A DNA stretch of 64,000 bases from Parcubacteria group bacterium (lineage in GTDB: Bacteria > Patescibacteria > Paceibacteria > SW-4-49-11), in assembly GCA_943354045.1 (NCBI GenBank), contig CALRBF010000003.1, forward strand, positions 1 through 64,000, in the 5' to 3' direction. Each line of letters starts with the position of its first letter. Position 1 is the stretch's first letter. The notes beneath the pieces are model-generated. The model did not search any database. It was not told the DNA's origin and worked only from the letters and a program-made list of their open reading frames with translations. Positions 35,639-45,043 of the stretch are shown piece after piece. The translations under genes were made by a program, and so were the position numbers.

Positions 35639-37675
35639 ATGGGAGTTAAAGCGGCTAAATTAATTCAAATCACTGTTCCAAATAATACTCAATTAGAATT
35701 ATTAGCCTATATTCAAAAGCATCAGGTTGGAGAAATTATAGAAAGAGTAGAAAGAACTCCTCTAACTAAAAAATATTTGCATAAACAGGAGGATTTATTA
35801 GAGAATTTAGATATTATCAATAAAGCTTTTGATGTTTATAAAACATATAATCAGCAGAAAAAATCTATTTTAACTAGTCTTATAGATAATCGATTTAGTA
35901 TTACTGAACCTATATTTGAGCATTATGATAAGAATCAAGATCTTATCATTGCCAAAGCCAAAGAAATTGTTGAAAAGGCTGAATTAAAAGATGATTTAAC
36001 TACTCGCCAAGAAATTCTACAAGATATTATTGCTAAATCAGAACCTCTCAAAGATATTGAGCTTAACATTTTTAAGCCCTATTCTTATATTGCTTTTATC
36101 CCCTTCTTGATTGATGAGTCTCGAGCACATTATCTGACAGATCAATTAGAGCATAGTCTCTCTCCTGTAGTTTTAGAATCTGTCAAAAAAGTTGGTACTG
36201 ATTATGTATATATTCTAGCCGTCCCCAAAAATCAGGCTAAAATTGCCCTGGATATAATTCAGAATCAAGCTACCCTGATTCAATTCTCAGCAGAAGTGAA
36301 AGGATCTTTTTATGATGTTTATCATAATAGTAAACAAGAGCTCAATGCCAATACTAAGAAAATTAATACATTAAATCGAGAGTTAAAAAAATCTCCCGTT
36401 AAAATGAAAGACTTAGCTATTTTAGTTGATGTATTAAACTCTCAATTAAATTTAATCTCTTATTTACACTCTTTTAATCCTGAGTCGGAGACTACTTCCT
36501 CAATACAATTATGGGTAGATGCGGAAAAATTCAACTCAACCAAACAACCTATTTTAGGTATTTCAGAGGATATTACAATTGTAGAATTACCTTCTGATGC
36601 TGAGAATACTCCGATTATATTAAAAAATTTACCGATTATTAGACATTTTGAGACTGTGACCAAAATTATGGGCTATCCGCAAGCTGGTAAAATTGACCCG
36701 ACTTTGTCTATTGCTATATTCTTTACCTTTATGTTTGGATTAGCTTTATCTGAGGCTGGATATGCTTTAATCTTGATTGTTTTGACTGGGCTTGGTTTAT
36801 TAAATCCTAGATTAAAATCAGGAATTCGAGATATCTTTGCGGTAGTATTTATTGCTTCTATCTCCACTTTGATTATAGGAGCTCTCTTTGGTAGTTGGTT
36901 TGGAATTACTCCAGATGCAGTTGACTATGCTACTGCCTCTCCTCATATGAAATTCTTGATTAGTATTGGACTGATCCCTTTCTTACAACAATTACAAATT
37001 ATCAACCCTATGGACAGTGTAATTGCCTTGATGGGATTCACTATTGTATTAGGTATTATTCATCTTTTATTTGGTTTGGTTCTCAATATTGTACAGGCTT
37101 TCAATCAAAAATCATTCTGGGATGCTAGCCTAGATTCTATTCTTTGGGCTTTGGCTTTAATCTTTGGAATATTCTTATTAGTGATTAACTTTGGATTATT
37201 AGGAGATGGTTTCAAACTTCTTATTGATCCTCTACTTTACTCCTATATTGCTTATGTTTTTGTGATGACATATCTACTAGGGCGAGAAATGAAGTCTATT
37301 TTTACTAAATTTGGTAAAGGAGCTTATGATGTTTTCTTTGGAGTTGTAGGATATTTGTCAGATATACTATCATACACTAGATTAGTAGCTCTGGGTCTTG
37401 CAACCGGTATTATTGCTGGTGTAGTAGGAACCTTAGCTAATTTAGCTGGTGGTGGTTTGGTAGAAAAAGGGGGTGCCTGGCTCATTATTGGTTATATTAT
37501 TATGACTGTCATCTTTATTGCTGGAAATATATTTAATATTGCTTTGAATGTACTTGGTACTTATATTAATGTAGGTAGATTACATTTTGTAGAATTCTTT
37601 AGTAAATTCTTCCAATCCGGGGGGAAACCTTTACAAGTTGTCACAAGATCTCAAGAGTACAGTATTATTGAATAA
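35639..37675 (+). CDS. V/A-type ATPase subunit I (a-subunit)
   Basis: This is the membrane stator and ion-channel subunit, 678 aa. The N-terminal half (1-350) is soluble, with coiled-coil stalk-binding segments. The C-terminal half has about 7-8 membrane helices, including IAIFFTFMFGLALSEAGYALI, and the conserved Arg-bearing helix YTRLVALGLATGIIAGVVG. It closes with AGNIFNIALNVLGTYINVGRLHFVEFFSKFF, which is typical of NtpI/AtpI. Together with the K ring it forms the ion path across the membrane. Confidence 0.94.
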   Translation: MGVKAAKLIQITVPNNTQLELLAYIQKHQVGEIIERVERTPLTKKYLHKQEDLLENLDIINKAFDVYKTYNQQKKSILTSLIDNRFSITEPIFEHYDKNQDLIIAKAKEIVEKAELKDDLTTRQEILQDIIAKSEPLKDIELNIFKPYSYIAFIPFLIDESRAHYLTDQLEHSLSPVVLESVKKVGTDYVYILAVPKNQAKIALDIIQNQATLIQFSAEVKGSFYDVYHNSKQELNANTKKINTLNRELKKSPVKMKDLAILVDVLNSQLNLISYLHSFNPESETTSSIQLWVDAEKFNSTKQPILGISEDITIVELPSDAENTPIILKNLPIIRHFETVTKIMGYPQAGKIDPTLSIAIFFTFMFGLALSEAGYALILIVLTGLGLLNPRLKSGIRDIFAVVFIASISTLIIGALFGSWFGITPDAVDYATASPHMKFLISIGLIPFLQQLQIINPMDSVIALMGFTIVLGIIHLLFGLVLNIVQAFNQKSFWDASLDSILWALALIFGIFLLVINFGLLGDGFKLLIDPLLYSYIAYVFVMTYLLGREMKSIFTKFGKGAYDVFFGVVGYLSDILSYTRLVALGLATGIIAGVVGTLANLAGGGLVEKGGAWLIIGYIIMTVIFIAGNIFNIALNVLGTYINVGRLHFVEFFSKFFQSGGKPLQVVTRSQEYSIIE

Positions 37676-37720
37676 GACTATTATCTCTTTCATTGTATTT
37701 TTGATTAAGTTCAAGAGTAT

Positions 37721-37757
37721 AGTGACAGAGATGGCAGTAATATCAATCTCTGTCACT
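37721..37757 (+). promoter_or_regulatory. Intercistronic hairpin between subunits I and K
   Basis: AGTGACAGAGAT (37721-37732) pairs perfectly with ATCTCTGTCACT (37746-37757), with a 13-nt loop and no U-run. It fills the only long spacer of the operon, just before the gene for the multicopy ring subunit. It probably protects or processes the downstream mRNA. Confidence 0.65.
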
Positions 37758-37780
37758 TATTAAGAGTTAAAGTTAAATAT

Positions 37781-38260
37781 ATGGAAATATTAGGTGTGAG
37801 TTTAGCGGTACTTGGAGCTGCTTTAGCCGCTGGTTTAGCTGGGGCGGGTTCATCAATTGGAGTAGCTACTGCTGGAAAAACGGGAGCGGGGCTTGTTGCT
37901 GAAGATGACTCTCAATTTGGAAATATACTTTTATTATCAGCCCTACCAGGATCACAGGCTATTTATGGTCTTTTGGCAGCTGTTTTGATTTTGCAAAATA
38001 CTGGAGTCTTATCTGGTGAATTTGCAAATTTAAGCTGGCAAAATGGTATGATTCTAGCATTTGCTGGGATTCCAGTGGGACTTACTTGTTTAGCTTCAGG
38101 AAAATATCAAGGGGATGTAATTGCTAGTGGAGTGCAGTTGATTGCTAGAGATAAATCCAAAATTGGACAAGTAATTATCTTAGCTGCTTTAGTAGAGACT
38201 TTTGCTGTATTCGGATTACTGGTTTCTATCTTAATTATTAATGGAGTATCAGTAGGATAA
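37781..38260 (+). CDS. V/A-type ATPase rotor ring subunit K
   Basis: This 159-aa proteolipid has four membrane helices (two fused hairpins). The ion-carrying Glu139 sits in the fourth helix (ALVETFAVFGLL). The sodium-type ligand pattern is visible: LPGSQ (Leu55, Ser58, Gln59) in helix 2, Gln110 in GKYQG of helix 3, and Glu139, matching the Leu/Thr/Gln/Gln/Glu set known from Enterococcus hirae NtpK. The first hairpin has no carboxylate, so there is one ion site per four helices. Specificity for Na+ is an inference from these residues. Confidence 0.93.
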   Translation: MEILGVSLAVLGAALAAGLAGAGSSIGVATAGKTGAGLVAEDDSQFGNILLLSALPGSQAIYGLLAAVLILQNTGVLSGEFANLSWQNGMILAFAGIPVGLTCLASGKYQGDVIASGVQLIARDKSKIGQVIILAALVETFAVFGLLVSILIINGVSVG

Positions 38261-38262
38261 AT

Positions 38263-38799
38263 ATGACTTTAGCAGATTTAATACAATCTCAGAGCAATAA
38301 GGATATTGAGAAATTAGAAGCTCAATATAAAGCTGAATTCAAAGAGACCAAAAATACTTGGGACTCCGCCTTAGCTGAGGTCAAAAAATTACATACTGAA
38401 AAAATTGAAGAGGCTGTCCAAACTCAAATTAATTTTCAAAAATTCCAAAATAGCAAAACTACTAAATTTACTTTTGGTTATGCCATACAATCTCAACTAA
38501 CCCAAATTTATATTGAATCTTTATCAGAAATCCTAGCTTCTAACTTTGTAAAAACCTTAATTCAAGATACTCTTAAGGATATCCCTCAAACTGCAACTTT
38601 AACTATAACTGGGCAATATGCCAAAGATTTACAAACTATTATCAGTAGTCTTGGATATATATCTAATTCAACTAAAGATAATTCTAATTTAGGTAAAATT
38701 AGCGCTTCATTGGATCATATTCGTCTCGAAATTACTGTTGAGGACATTCTTAATACTGTCAAGCAAGCAACATTAGCCTCCGTAATCAATGAACTATGA
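38263..38799 (+). CDS. V/A-type ATPase peripheral stalk subunit E
   Basis: This 178-aa protein has an N-terminal charged helix (LEAQYKAEFKETKNTWDSALAEVKKLH) and a C-terminal globular domain (ATLTITGQYAKDLQTIISSLGY). It has the length and shape of subunit E, which forms the stalk with G/H. It starts 2 bp after subunit K and overlaps the start of subunit C. The sequence is weakly conserved; position in the operon supports the call. Confidence 0.78.
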   Translation: MTLADLIQSQSNKDIEKLEAQYKAEFKETKNTWDSALAEVKKLHTEKIEEAVQTQINFQKFQNSKTTKFTFGYAIQSQLTQIYIESLSEILASNFVKTLIQDTLKDIPQTATLTITGQYAKDLQTIISSLGYISNSTKDNSNLGKISASLDHIRLEITVEDILNTVKQATLASVINEL

Positions 38800-39737
38800 G
38801 TTTACAAATTCCTCTAATTGGTGTTGCTAGTAAATATGTCTCTCGATTAGGGCATTTACCCTCCTCTACCGAGGCCAAAAACCTACTCAATACAGATAAT
38901 ATTGACGCTATTTTGATTATGATTAGAGATTCTTTTGGAATAGCAGATATTAGTCTAGATAATGTAATTGAGAAATTAAATAATTATTCTCCCACCCAAA
39001 TTGAGGAAATTTTGTCCCTTTTACCAGATAATTCCGCTCCTTTTGTCTATTTAACTCTTGCTCAAGACTTTGAAAAATTAAAAACTCTAGCCCTAAGTAA
39101 AACTATTTATGGCGAGGCTTTGGGAGATAAAGCTTTTGAGCAAATTTTAGCCGAGACTACCACTCATTTACATTATGCTTCTCAATTTAAGTCTAAATTA
39201 TTGGCTAAAGAGGAAAAATTAATTCACTCTCATGATAGCTTTAGTCTAATTTCTTATTTAGAGGAAATATTTTTGACTTTACTTTTTGAAAATCTAAGTA
39301 AAAGCAGTGATATTATGCGAGACTTTGTCTTAGCAAAAATAGATAGCTATACCCTACTCAATGTCCTCACCAGAACCCAAAAAGGGCAGTCCAAAGAGCA
39401 TATTCTAAGGCATCTCTTACCAATTCAAGGTAGTCTCGCTATCAATGCAGTAAAGAGCTTTAGCTTTGGAGATATTCTAGGAGATATTGGGCAATATCTA
39501 AATCTAGCTCCTGTAGATATCAATATCATCAATATTGAAAATACTTTAATTCAAAATGAAATCAAAACTCTACATAGAGCTCAATTTACTGGGATGTCTG
39601 GTGATAGAATTATTCAATATACCGAGAGATTACAATATTCGATTTCAAACTTTAAATTACTTATTTTGCAAAATTCCAAACAAATAGACTCCAAACAAGC
39701 TAAATTAAGATTTATAGATTATTCCAATATATGTTAG
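38796..39737 (+). CDS. V/A-type ATPase subunit C (d-type)
   Basis: This 313-aa helical protein is at the position of subunit C/AhaC, the funnel-shaped cap joining the K ring to the central shaft. It has the vATP-synt_AC39 look, including SRLGHLPSSTEAKNLLNTDN, and is rich in Leu and helices without membrane segments. It overlaps subunit E by 4 bp and subunit F by 7 bp, so translation is coupled. Confidence 0.82.
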   Translation: MSLQIPLIGVASKYVSRLGHLPSSTEAKNLLNTDNIDAILIMIRDSFGIADISLDNVIEKLNNYSPTQIEEILSLLPDNSAPFVYLTLAQDFEKLKTLALSKTIYGEALGDKAFEQILAETTTHLHYASQFKSKLLAKEEKLIHSHDSFSLISYLEEIFLTLLFENLSKSSDIMRDFVLAKIDSYTLLNVLTRTQKGQSKEHILRHLLPIQGSLAINAVKSFSFGDILGDIGQYLNLAPVDINIINIENTLIQNEIKTLHRAQFTGMSGDRIIQYTERLQYSISNFKLLILQNSKQIDSKQAKLRFIDYSNIC

Positions 39738-40054
39738 ACTATAAAAAACCCGTTGTAATTGCTGAATCAGATATTATTCTTTTATTTCAATTATTTGGAT
39801 TTGAGACTTTCAATAGTGAGAATATTTCATTAGATATTATCATTCAATCTATTGAGAAAGATATAGAGCAATATGCTATTCTCTTTATATCTTCCTCCAT
39901 TATACTTAATCCAAAACAACGAAAAATTATGAACTCATTTAATATCCCTATTTCAGAGCTCCCTATCAGCAGCGATAGCTCTTCTGTAGATGAGCTAAAA
40001 CGGCTCACTGAGAAAGCTGTGGGAATGAGCCTCGACACATTATTCGCGTCTTGA
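39731..40054 (+). CDS. V/A-type ATPase subunit F
   Basis: This 107-aa protein has a small Rossmann-like fold: VVIAESDIILLFQLFGFETF at the start and YAILFISSSIILN in the middle, as in AtpF/NtpG. The C-terminal helix (DSSSVDELKRLTEKAVGM) should lie along the central shaft with subunit D. It overlaps the end of subunit C and ends just before subunit A. Confidence 0.85.
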   Translation: MLDYKKPVVIAESDIILLFQLFGFETFNSENISLDIIIQSIEKDIEQYAILFISSSIILNPKQRKIMNSFNIPISELPISSDSSSVDELKRLTEKAVGMSLDTLFAS

Positions 40055-40068
40055 TTAATCTAACTATT

Positions 40069-41883
40069 ATGAATACTGGAACAATTATCAAAATCTCTGG
40101 CCCCCTTGTTATCGCTGACTCTATGAAAGGCAGTAAAATGTATGATTTGGTTAAAGTAGGAAAGCTGGAATTGATGGGAGAAATTATTGAGCTCAAGGAT
40201 GATACCGCCTCTATTCAAGTATATGAAGATACTTCTGGGCTTCGTGTTGGAGAACCGGTATATTCAACTGGTGAACCTCTTAGTATTGAGTTAGGACCTG
40301 GACTTTTGACTGCTGGATTATTTGATGGAATTTTGCGCCCGCTTAATGTTATTGCTGAAAAAACTGCTGCTAATGGGTTAAATCCAGGATATATTGAAAA
40401 AGGTGTTACTGCTCCCAGCCTCAACCGAGAGACAAAATGGGAATTTAAACCTCTGCTCAAAAAAGGAGACAAGGTAATTGCCGGAGATATACTAGGAACA
40501 GTACAAGAAACTGAGTTGATAACTCATAAAATTCTAGTACCTTTTGGAGTAGAGGGAGAAATTACCGAGATTAAAACTGGAGCATTTACCGTCACTGAGA
40601 CAGTAGCCACTATTGGAGATAATCCCGTACAATTAATGCATAAATGGCCAGTACGTACTCCCCGACCTTATCAAGCCAAACAAATTCCTACTACTCCTCT
40701 TATTACTCAGCAAAGAATTATTGATACCTTTTTCCCTGTACCAAAAGGAGGAGCTGCTGCGGTACCAGGACCTTTTGGAGCAGGAAAAACCGTTATTCAA
40801 CAACAATTAGCAAAATGGTCTGATGCTGATATTGTGGTTTATGTTGGTTGTGGAGAGCGTGGAAACGAAATTACCGATGTATTAGTAGAATTCCCTCATT
40901 TAAAAGACCCGAATTCTGGCCGACCTCTGATGGAAAGAACTATTTTGGTAGCCAATACTTCCAATATGCCAATTGCTGCTCGTGAAGCTTCTGTCTATAC
41001 CGGTATTACCCTAGCTGAATATTATCGAGATATGGGATACAATGTAGCTATGATGGCTGACTCTACTTCTCGATGGGCCGAAGCTATGCGTGAAATGTCA
41101 GGAAGATTAGAAGAAATGCCAGGAGAAGAGGGGTATCCTGCCTATCTTGGATCTCGAATTTCAGCCTTTTATGAAAGAGCAGGTATTGTGACAACCCTTG
41201 GATCTGAGGGAAGAACTGGATCAGCTACTATTATTGCAGCTGTATCGCCTCCAGGAGGAGATTTATCTGAGCCTGTTAGTCAAGCTACCCTTAAAGTAAC
41301 CAAAGCTTTTTGGGGATTAGACGCTTCTTTGGCTGCAAAAAAACATTTTCCATCTATTCATTGGCTTAATAGTTACAGTCTTTATAAGGACAATGTGGAA
41401 GAATATTTTATCAATGCAACCGATGCTGATTGGAAAGAATTGCGTGATCTTGCTATGCAAATTTTACAAAAAGAAAATGAACTTGATGATATTATAAAAT
41501 TAGTGGGAATGGACGCCCTATCTAGCGCTGAGAAAATTCTCCTAGACACTGCTCGTGGTCTCAGAGAAGATTATCTTCAACAAAATGCCTTCGATGAAGT
41601 TGACGCTTTTGCCTCTACGCGAAAAATGTATCTGATGCTCAAAGCGATGTTAACCTTCCATCAAGAAGCTTTGGCATTCACTCAAGGTAATACTCAAATT
41701 GAAATTAATGATATATTAGAGCTCCCAATAAGAGAGTCTATTAGTCAACTCAAGAACATACCTGAATCTAATATAGAGTCAATTGTTACTTTAATTGATT
41801 CTATTGCTCCTATCATCAAAAATCTCAAAGAGAATAATCAAGACTCAGACTTTGGTATTAATAAAGTAATCAACGGAATTTAG
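40069..41883 (+). CDS. V/A-type ATPase catalytic subunit A
   Basis: This 604-aa catalytic subunit is read from the ATG at 40069, since an upstream TTG at 40051 overlaps subunit F. Walker A is GPFGAGKTVIQQQ near residue 234. The catalytic Glu region is GCGERGNEITDVL, followed by MADSTSRWAEAMREMSGRLEEMPGEEGYPAYL. The family-specific bulge domain (about 110-190) includes the KWEF motif and HKWPVR. It binds and hydrolyses or makes ATP in the A3B3 head. Confidence 0.97.
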   Translation: MNTGTIIKISGPLVIADSMKGSKMYDLVKVGKLELMGEIIELKDDTASIQVYEDTSGLRVGEPVYSTGEPLSIELGPGLLTAGLFDGILRPLNVIAEKTAANGLNPGYIEKGVTAPSLNRETKWEFKPLLKKGDKVIAGDILGTVQETELITHKILVPFGVEGEITEIKTGAFTVTETVATIGDNPVQLMHKWPVRTPRPYQAKQIPTTPLITQQRIIDTFFPVPKGGAAAVPGPFGAGKTVIQQQLAKWSDADIVVYVGCGERGNEITDVLVEFPHLKDPNSGRPLMERTILVANTSNMPIAAREASVYTGITLAEYYRDMGYNVAMMADSTSRWAEAMREMSGRLEEMPGEEGYPAYLGSRISAFYERAGIVTTLGSEGRTGSATIIAAVSPPGGDLSEPVSQATLKVTKAFWGLDASLAAKKHFPSIHWLNSYSLYKDNVEEYFINATDADWKELRDLAMQILQKENELDDIIKLVGMDALSSAEKILLDTARGLREDYLQQNAFDEVDAFASTRKMYLMLKAMLTFHQEALAFTQGNTQIEINDILELPIRESISQLKNIPESNIESIVTLIDSIAPIIKNLKENNQDSDFGINKVINGI

Positions 41884-41892
41884 GATAATTAT

Positions 41893-43278
41893 ATGAAGAA
41901 ATGGTATAACACAATCAAAGAAATTGCCGGACCACTCGTAGTAGTGGAAAAGGTACCCGAAGTTGCATTTGAGGAAATTGTAGAAATTCGAGATGCAAAA
42001 GGAAATATTCGCCGAGGAAGAGTACTTGAGGCTGGTAAAGATACCGCCATTGTTCAACTATTTACCAATACTGAAGGACTTGATACCAAAACAGCTGAAA
42101 TTGCATTTCTTGGAGAAACACTCAGATTTGGTGTTGCAGAATCAATGCTTGGAAGAGTATTCACCGGAGCTGGTGAGGTCAAAGATGGTGGACCCGAGAT
42201 TATTGCTGAAAAATATGTAGACATCAATGGCGCCCCTATCAATCCTGGACAAAGACAATTCCCTAGTGAATTTATTCAAACAGGAATTTCTACCATTGAT
42301 GGATTAAATGCTCTTGTACGAGGTCAAAAACTCCCTATATTTTCTGGAGCTGGACTACCTCATGCTGAACTTGCTGCCCAAATTGCAGAACAATCTCGTG
42401 TGGTTGAAGTAAAAAATGGTACTGATTTGGTAGAGTCAGATGAACCATTTGCTGTTATTTTTGCAGCTATGGGAGTTACTTTTGAAGAAGCACAATTCTT
42501 TATCGATTCATTTGAAAAGACAGGAGCTATGGAGCGAGCCGCTCTCTTTATCAATACCGCCAGCGACCCTATCGTAGAGCGTATTACCCTACCAAGACTA
42601 GCACTTACTCTGGGAGAATATCTTGCCTTTGAGAAAAATATGCATGTATTAGTTATATTAACCGATATGACCAATTATGCTGATGCCCTCCGTGAAGTAT
42701 CGGCCTCCAGAAAAGAAATTCCTGGAAGAAGAGGATATCCAGGGTATCTCTATACCGATTTAGCGACTCTTTATGAAAGAGCGGGACTTATCAAGGGATC
42801 TACTGGTTCATTGACGCAAATTCCTATACTCACTATGCCTGATGATGATAAACAACATCCAATCCCCGATCTTACAGGATATATCACAGAAGGGCAAATT
42901 ATGGTAAATAGAGAGCTTCATAATCAAGGGATTTATCCTCCAATTCAACCAATTGGATCTCTTTCTCGTATTGCAGTAAATAAAAAATATACCCGTGAAG
43001 ATTTATCTGCCGTCAAAGAGCAAATGGCCTCCTCATATGCCAAAGGAATGGAAATCAAAGAATTAGCCCTCATACTTGGTGAATCAGCCCTATCCGAGAC
43101 AGATAAAGCCTATATCCGATTTGCTGAGGCTTTTGAGACAAGATATATTACTCAGGGTCGCCGAGAGAACCGTTCTATATTAGATACGCTTGATTTATCT
43201 TGGGAATTATTATCCATTCTTCCTAAAAAAGAATTAAAGAAAATCAAGCCTGAATTTATTGAGAAATATTCCAAATAA
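41893..43278 (+). CDS. V/A-type ATPase regulatory subunit B
   Basis: This 461-aa non-catalytic head subunit has SGAGLPHAELAAQIAEQ in place of Walker A, as expected. The signature TDMTNYADALREVSASRKEIPGRRGYPGYLYTDLATLYERAG and the Arg finger region PIQPIGSLSRI are present. It follows subunit A by 9 bp. The sequence is well conserved. Confidence 0.97.
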   Translation: MKKWYNTIKEIAGPLVVVEKVPEVAFEEIVEIRDAKGNIRRGRVLEAGKDTAIVQLFTNTEGLDTKTAEIAFLGETLRFGVAESMLGRVFTGAGEVKDGGPEIIAEKYVDINGAPINPGQRQFPSEFIQTGISTIDGLNALVRGQKLPIFSGAGLPHAELAAQIAEQSRVVEVKNGTDLVESDEPFAVIFAAMGVTFEEAQFFIDSFEKTGAMERAALFINTASDPIVERITLPRLALTLGEYLAFEKNMHVLVILTDMTNYADALREVSASRKEIPGRRGYPGYLYTDLATLYERAGLIKGSTGSLTQIPILTMPDDDKQHPIPDLTGYITEGQIMVNRELHNQGIYPPIQPIGSLSRIAVNKKYTREDLSAVKEQMASSYAKGMEIKELALILGESALSETDKAYIRFAEAFETRYITQGRRENRSILDTLDLSWELLSILPKKELKKIKPEFIEKYSK

Positions 43279-43280
43279 AT

Positions 43281-43895
43281 ATGCCAGCAGTAAAGCCTAC
43301 CAGACAAGAGGCCCTAAGACTTAAGAAGAAAATTAAAACAGCTTCCAGAGGACATAATTTGCTTACCGATAAAAGAGATGGCCTAATTCAAGAATTCCTC
43401 GCTATTATCCAAGAAGTAATAAAACTTCGAGGAGAATTAACACCAAAAATGGTAGAAGCAATACAATTATTCCGATTTGCACAAACCAAAATTTCAGAAG
43501 AAGCTATTCAAGAATTAATTCATCTCTCACAAGCCAAAACATATTTAGAATTACAGAAAAAATCCATTATGGGAGTAAAAATACCCCATATTATACCCCA
43601 TATTACTGGAGACCCTTTCCAATATGGAACCTTTGGTACCCCCAAAGATTTAGATCAATCCTTATCATTATTACAATCCATATTACCCCTCATTATACAA
43701 TTAGCGGAAATAGAATTCACCGCCAGACTACTCGCCGAGGAAATTGAAATAACCCGCCGAAGAGTGAATGCGCTAGAATATGTCATAATACCCGAGATGA
43801 AGCAAAACTTGAAGTCAATTCAAAGCTCACTCGACGAACTCACCCGCCAAGAAAAAGTCACTATTATGAAAGTCAAAGAAATTTTGGGATTGTAA
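43281..43895 (+). CDS. V/A-type ATPase central shaft subunit D
   Basis: This 204-aa antiparallel coiled coil starts VKPTRQEALRLKKKIKTASRGHNLLTDKRDGL, the family hallmark, and ends near RRVNALEYVIIPEMKQNLKSI, also conserved. Its last 56 bases before the stop's final base (43839-43894) are repeated exactly at 45983-46038, on the far side of a two-gene insert. It is the last ATPase gene, and the transcript probably ends soon after. Confidence 0.95.
   Translation: MPAVKPTRQEALRLKKKIKTASRGHNLLTDKRDGLIQEFLAIIQEVIKLRGELTPKMVEAIQLFRFAQTKISEEAIQELIHLSQAKTYLELQKKSIMGVKIPHIIPHITGDPFQYGTFGTPKDLDQSLSLLQSILPLIIQLAEIEFTARLLAEEIEITRRRVNALEYVIIPEMKQNLKSIQSSLDELTRQEKVTIMKVKEILGL
43839..43894 (+). repeat. 56-bp direct repeat, left copy (3' end of subunit D gene)
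   Basis: It begins CTCACCCGCC and ends GGGATTGTA, and matches 45983-46038 base for base. It encodes the last 18 residues of subunit D plus part of its stop. The two copies bracket a 2.1-kb segment. Sequence identity stops abruptly at both sides. Confidence 0.95.
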
Positions 43896-43909
43896 TTAAG
43901 TATACTTAC

Positions 43910-44989
43910 TTAGCTCTGACTATTGCTTGAATATTTTTCCTTTACAGACTCCCACAGTTTTTGTGCAAAGGCTACTTTTTGCTCATCCTTAGCATTTTTT
44001 ATAAATGGTATTCTTTTACCTAAATAGTTATAGTTATCTAAATTATATAGGAAATGATTTATAAATTGCTCTTCAGTTGGATTAGGCGATTGTTGAATAA
44101 ACTTACTTCTTAGTGCTTTATCATTTTCGTTTTTCTCCTCTTCAATATGTTTTAGTTCTTCCATTCTATCTCTAAAACTATTCAGTACTGCATTTTCTCC
44201 ATAAATACTAGCCTCAATTTCATTCACTGCTGGTATCAGATCCTTATTTTTTTCAATCCCAGAAGTCGTGAATTCTTCATTTCCATTCAAAGCGGCTGCT
44301 ACATTTCCCAAATATACCCTCCCCCTACCTTCTTGTGCTGGCATTACTACAAAATGGTCAAAGACCGTGCTAGTCCCATCCAAAAAATCTGACTCTCTTG
44401 GAGTATATTCTTGTATTTTACATTCAGCCATTGTCTTAATATCCTGATAACCTTCCAAAGCTTGTTTTGGAAAAGTAAAATAAAGATTATCATTAGCATC
44501 AAAATAAACTAAAGTATCCCCTGCCTGTTCTATAATTAAGAAAGTATGTCCAGGAGCCTGGATGGTAGTATGCTCAATATTATGACTTTGTAAATAAGTC
44601 GAAGCTATCAATGTCCTACCTGCACATTCCAAATGTCCCGATTGCATAGACTTAATCAATACTCCATCTTGAGGGGCATCTGGATCAAGTTCCTCTGTAT
44701 CAGCCTTGCTTTGCAAAAGCTTAAATATCTCATAAGGCAAATCCTGTGCCTCTACTACCTCAAGACTTTGCTCAATTTTCTGATATCTTGGTAAAGCTTT
44801 GGTAGCCTCTATCAGTGTACCTTCAAAATCATCTAATTTAATCTCCTCACTAATTCCCAAACTCTCTAAAACGACCTTATTACCCTCCTCCACTTGCTCT
44901 GGAGTAACTTCCTGTTCTACACCTGAGCTCTCAGCCACTTCTTCAGTTTCCTCAATTTTCCTAAAATTAGCTCCATTTTCAACACCCAT
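43910..44989 (-). CDS. Transglutaminase-like cysteine-protease-fold protein
   Basis: This 359-aa protein has a Glu/Val-rich N-terminal region (1-50) and a probable transglutaminase-like core. Cys122 sits in GHLECAGRTLIAS at a helix start, His148 in APGHTFLIIE and Asp164 in LVYFDANDN, which is the order and spacing of a Cys-His-Asp triad. The C-terminal part (about 250-359) is charged helix and ends in a Ser-rich tail. No signal peptide or membrane helix is present, so it acts in the cytoplasm or is a delivered protein. It is inside the repeat-bounded cassette. The family name is inferred from motifs only. Confidence 0.68.
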   Translation of the reverse strand: MGVENGANFRKIEETEEVAESSGVEQEVTPEQVEEGNKVVLESLGISEEIKLDDFEGTLIEATKALPRYQKIEQSLEVVEAQDLPYEIFKLLQSKADTEELDPDAPQDGVLIKSMQSGHLECAGRTLIASTYLQSHNIEHTTIQAPGHTFLIIEQAGDTLVYFDANDNLYFTFPKQALEGYQDIKTMAECKIQEYTPRESDFLDGTSTVFDHFVVMPAQEGRGRVYLGNVAAALNGNEEFTTSGIEKNKDLIPAVNEIEASIYGENAVLNSFRDRMEELKHIEEEKNENDKALRSKFIQQSPNPTEEQFINHFLYNLDNYNYLGKRIPFIKNAKDEQKVAFAQKLWESVKEKYSSNSQS

Positions 44990-45043
44990 AAGTTTTAGTT
45001 TACTATATTAATAATATCATATTATGTGGGAGACTATTAAGAT

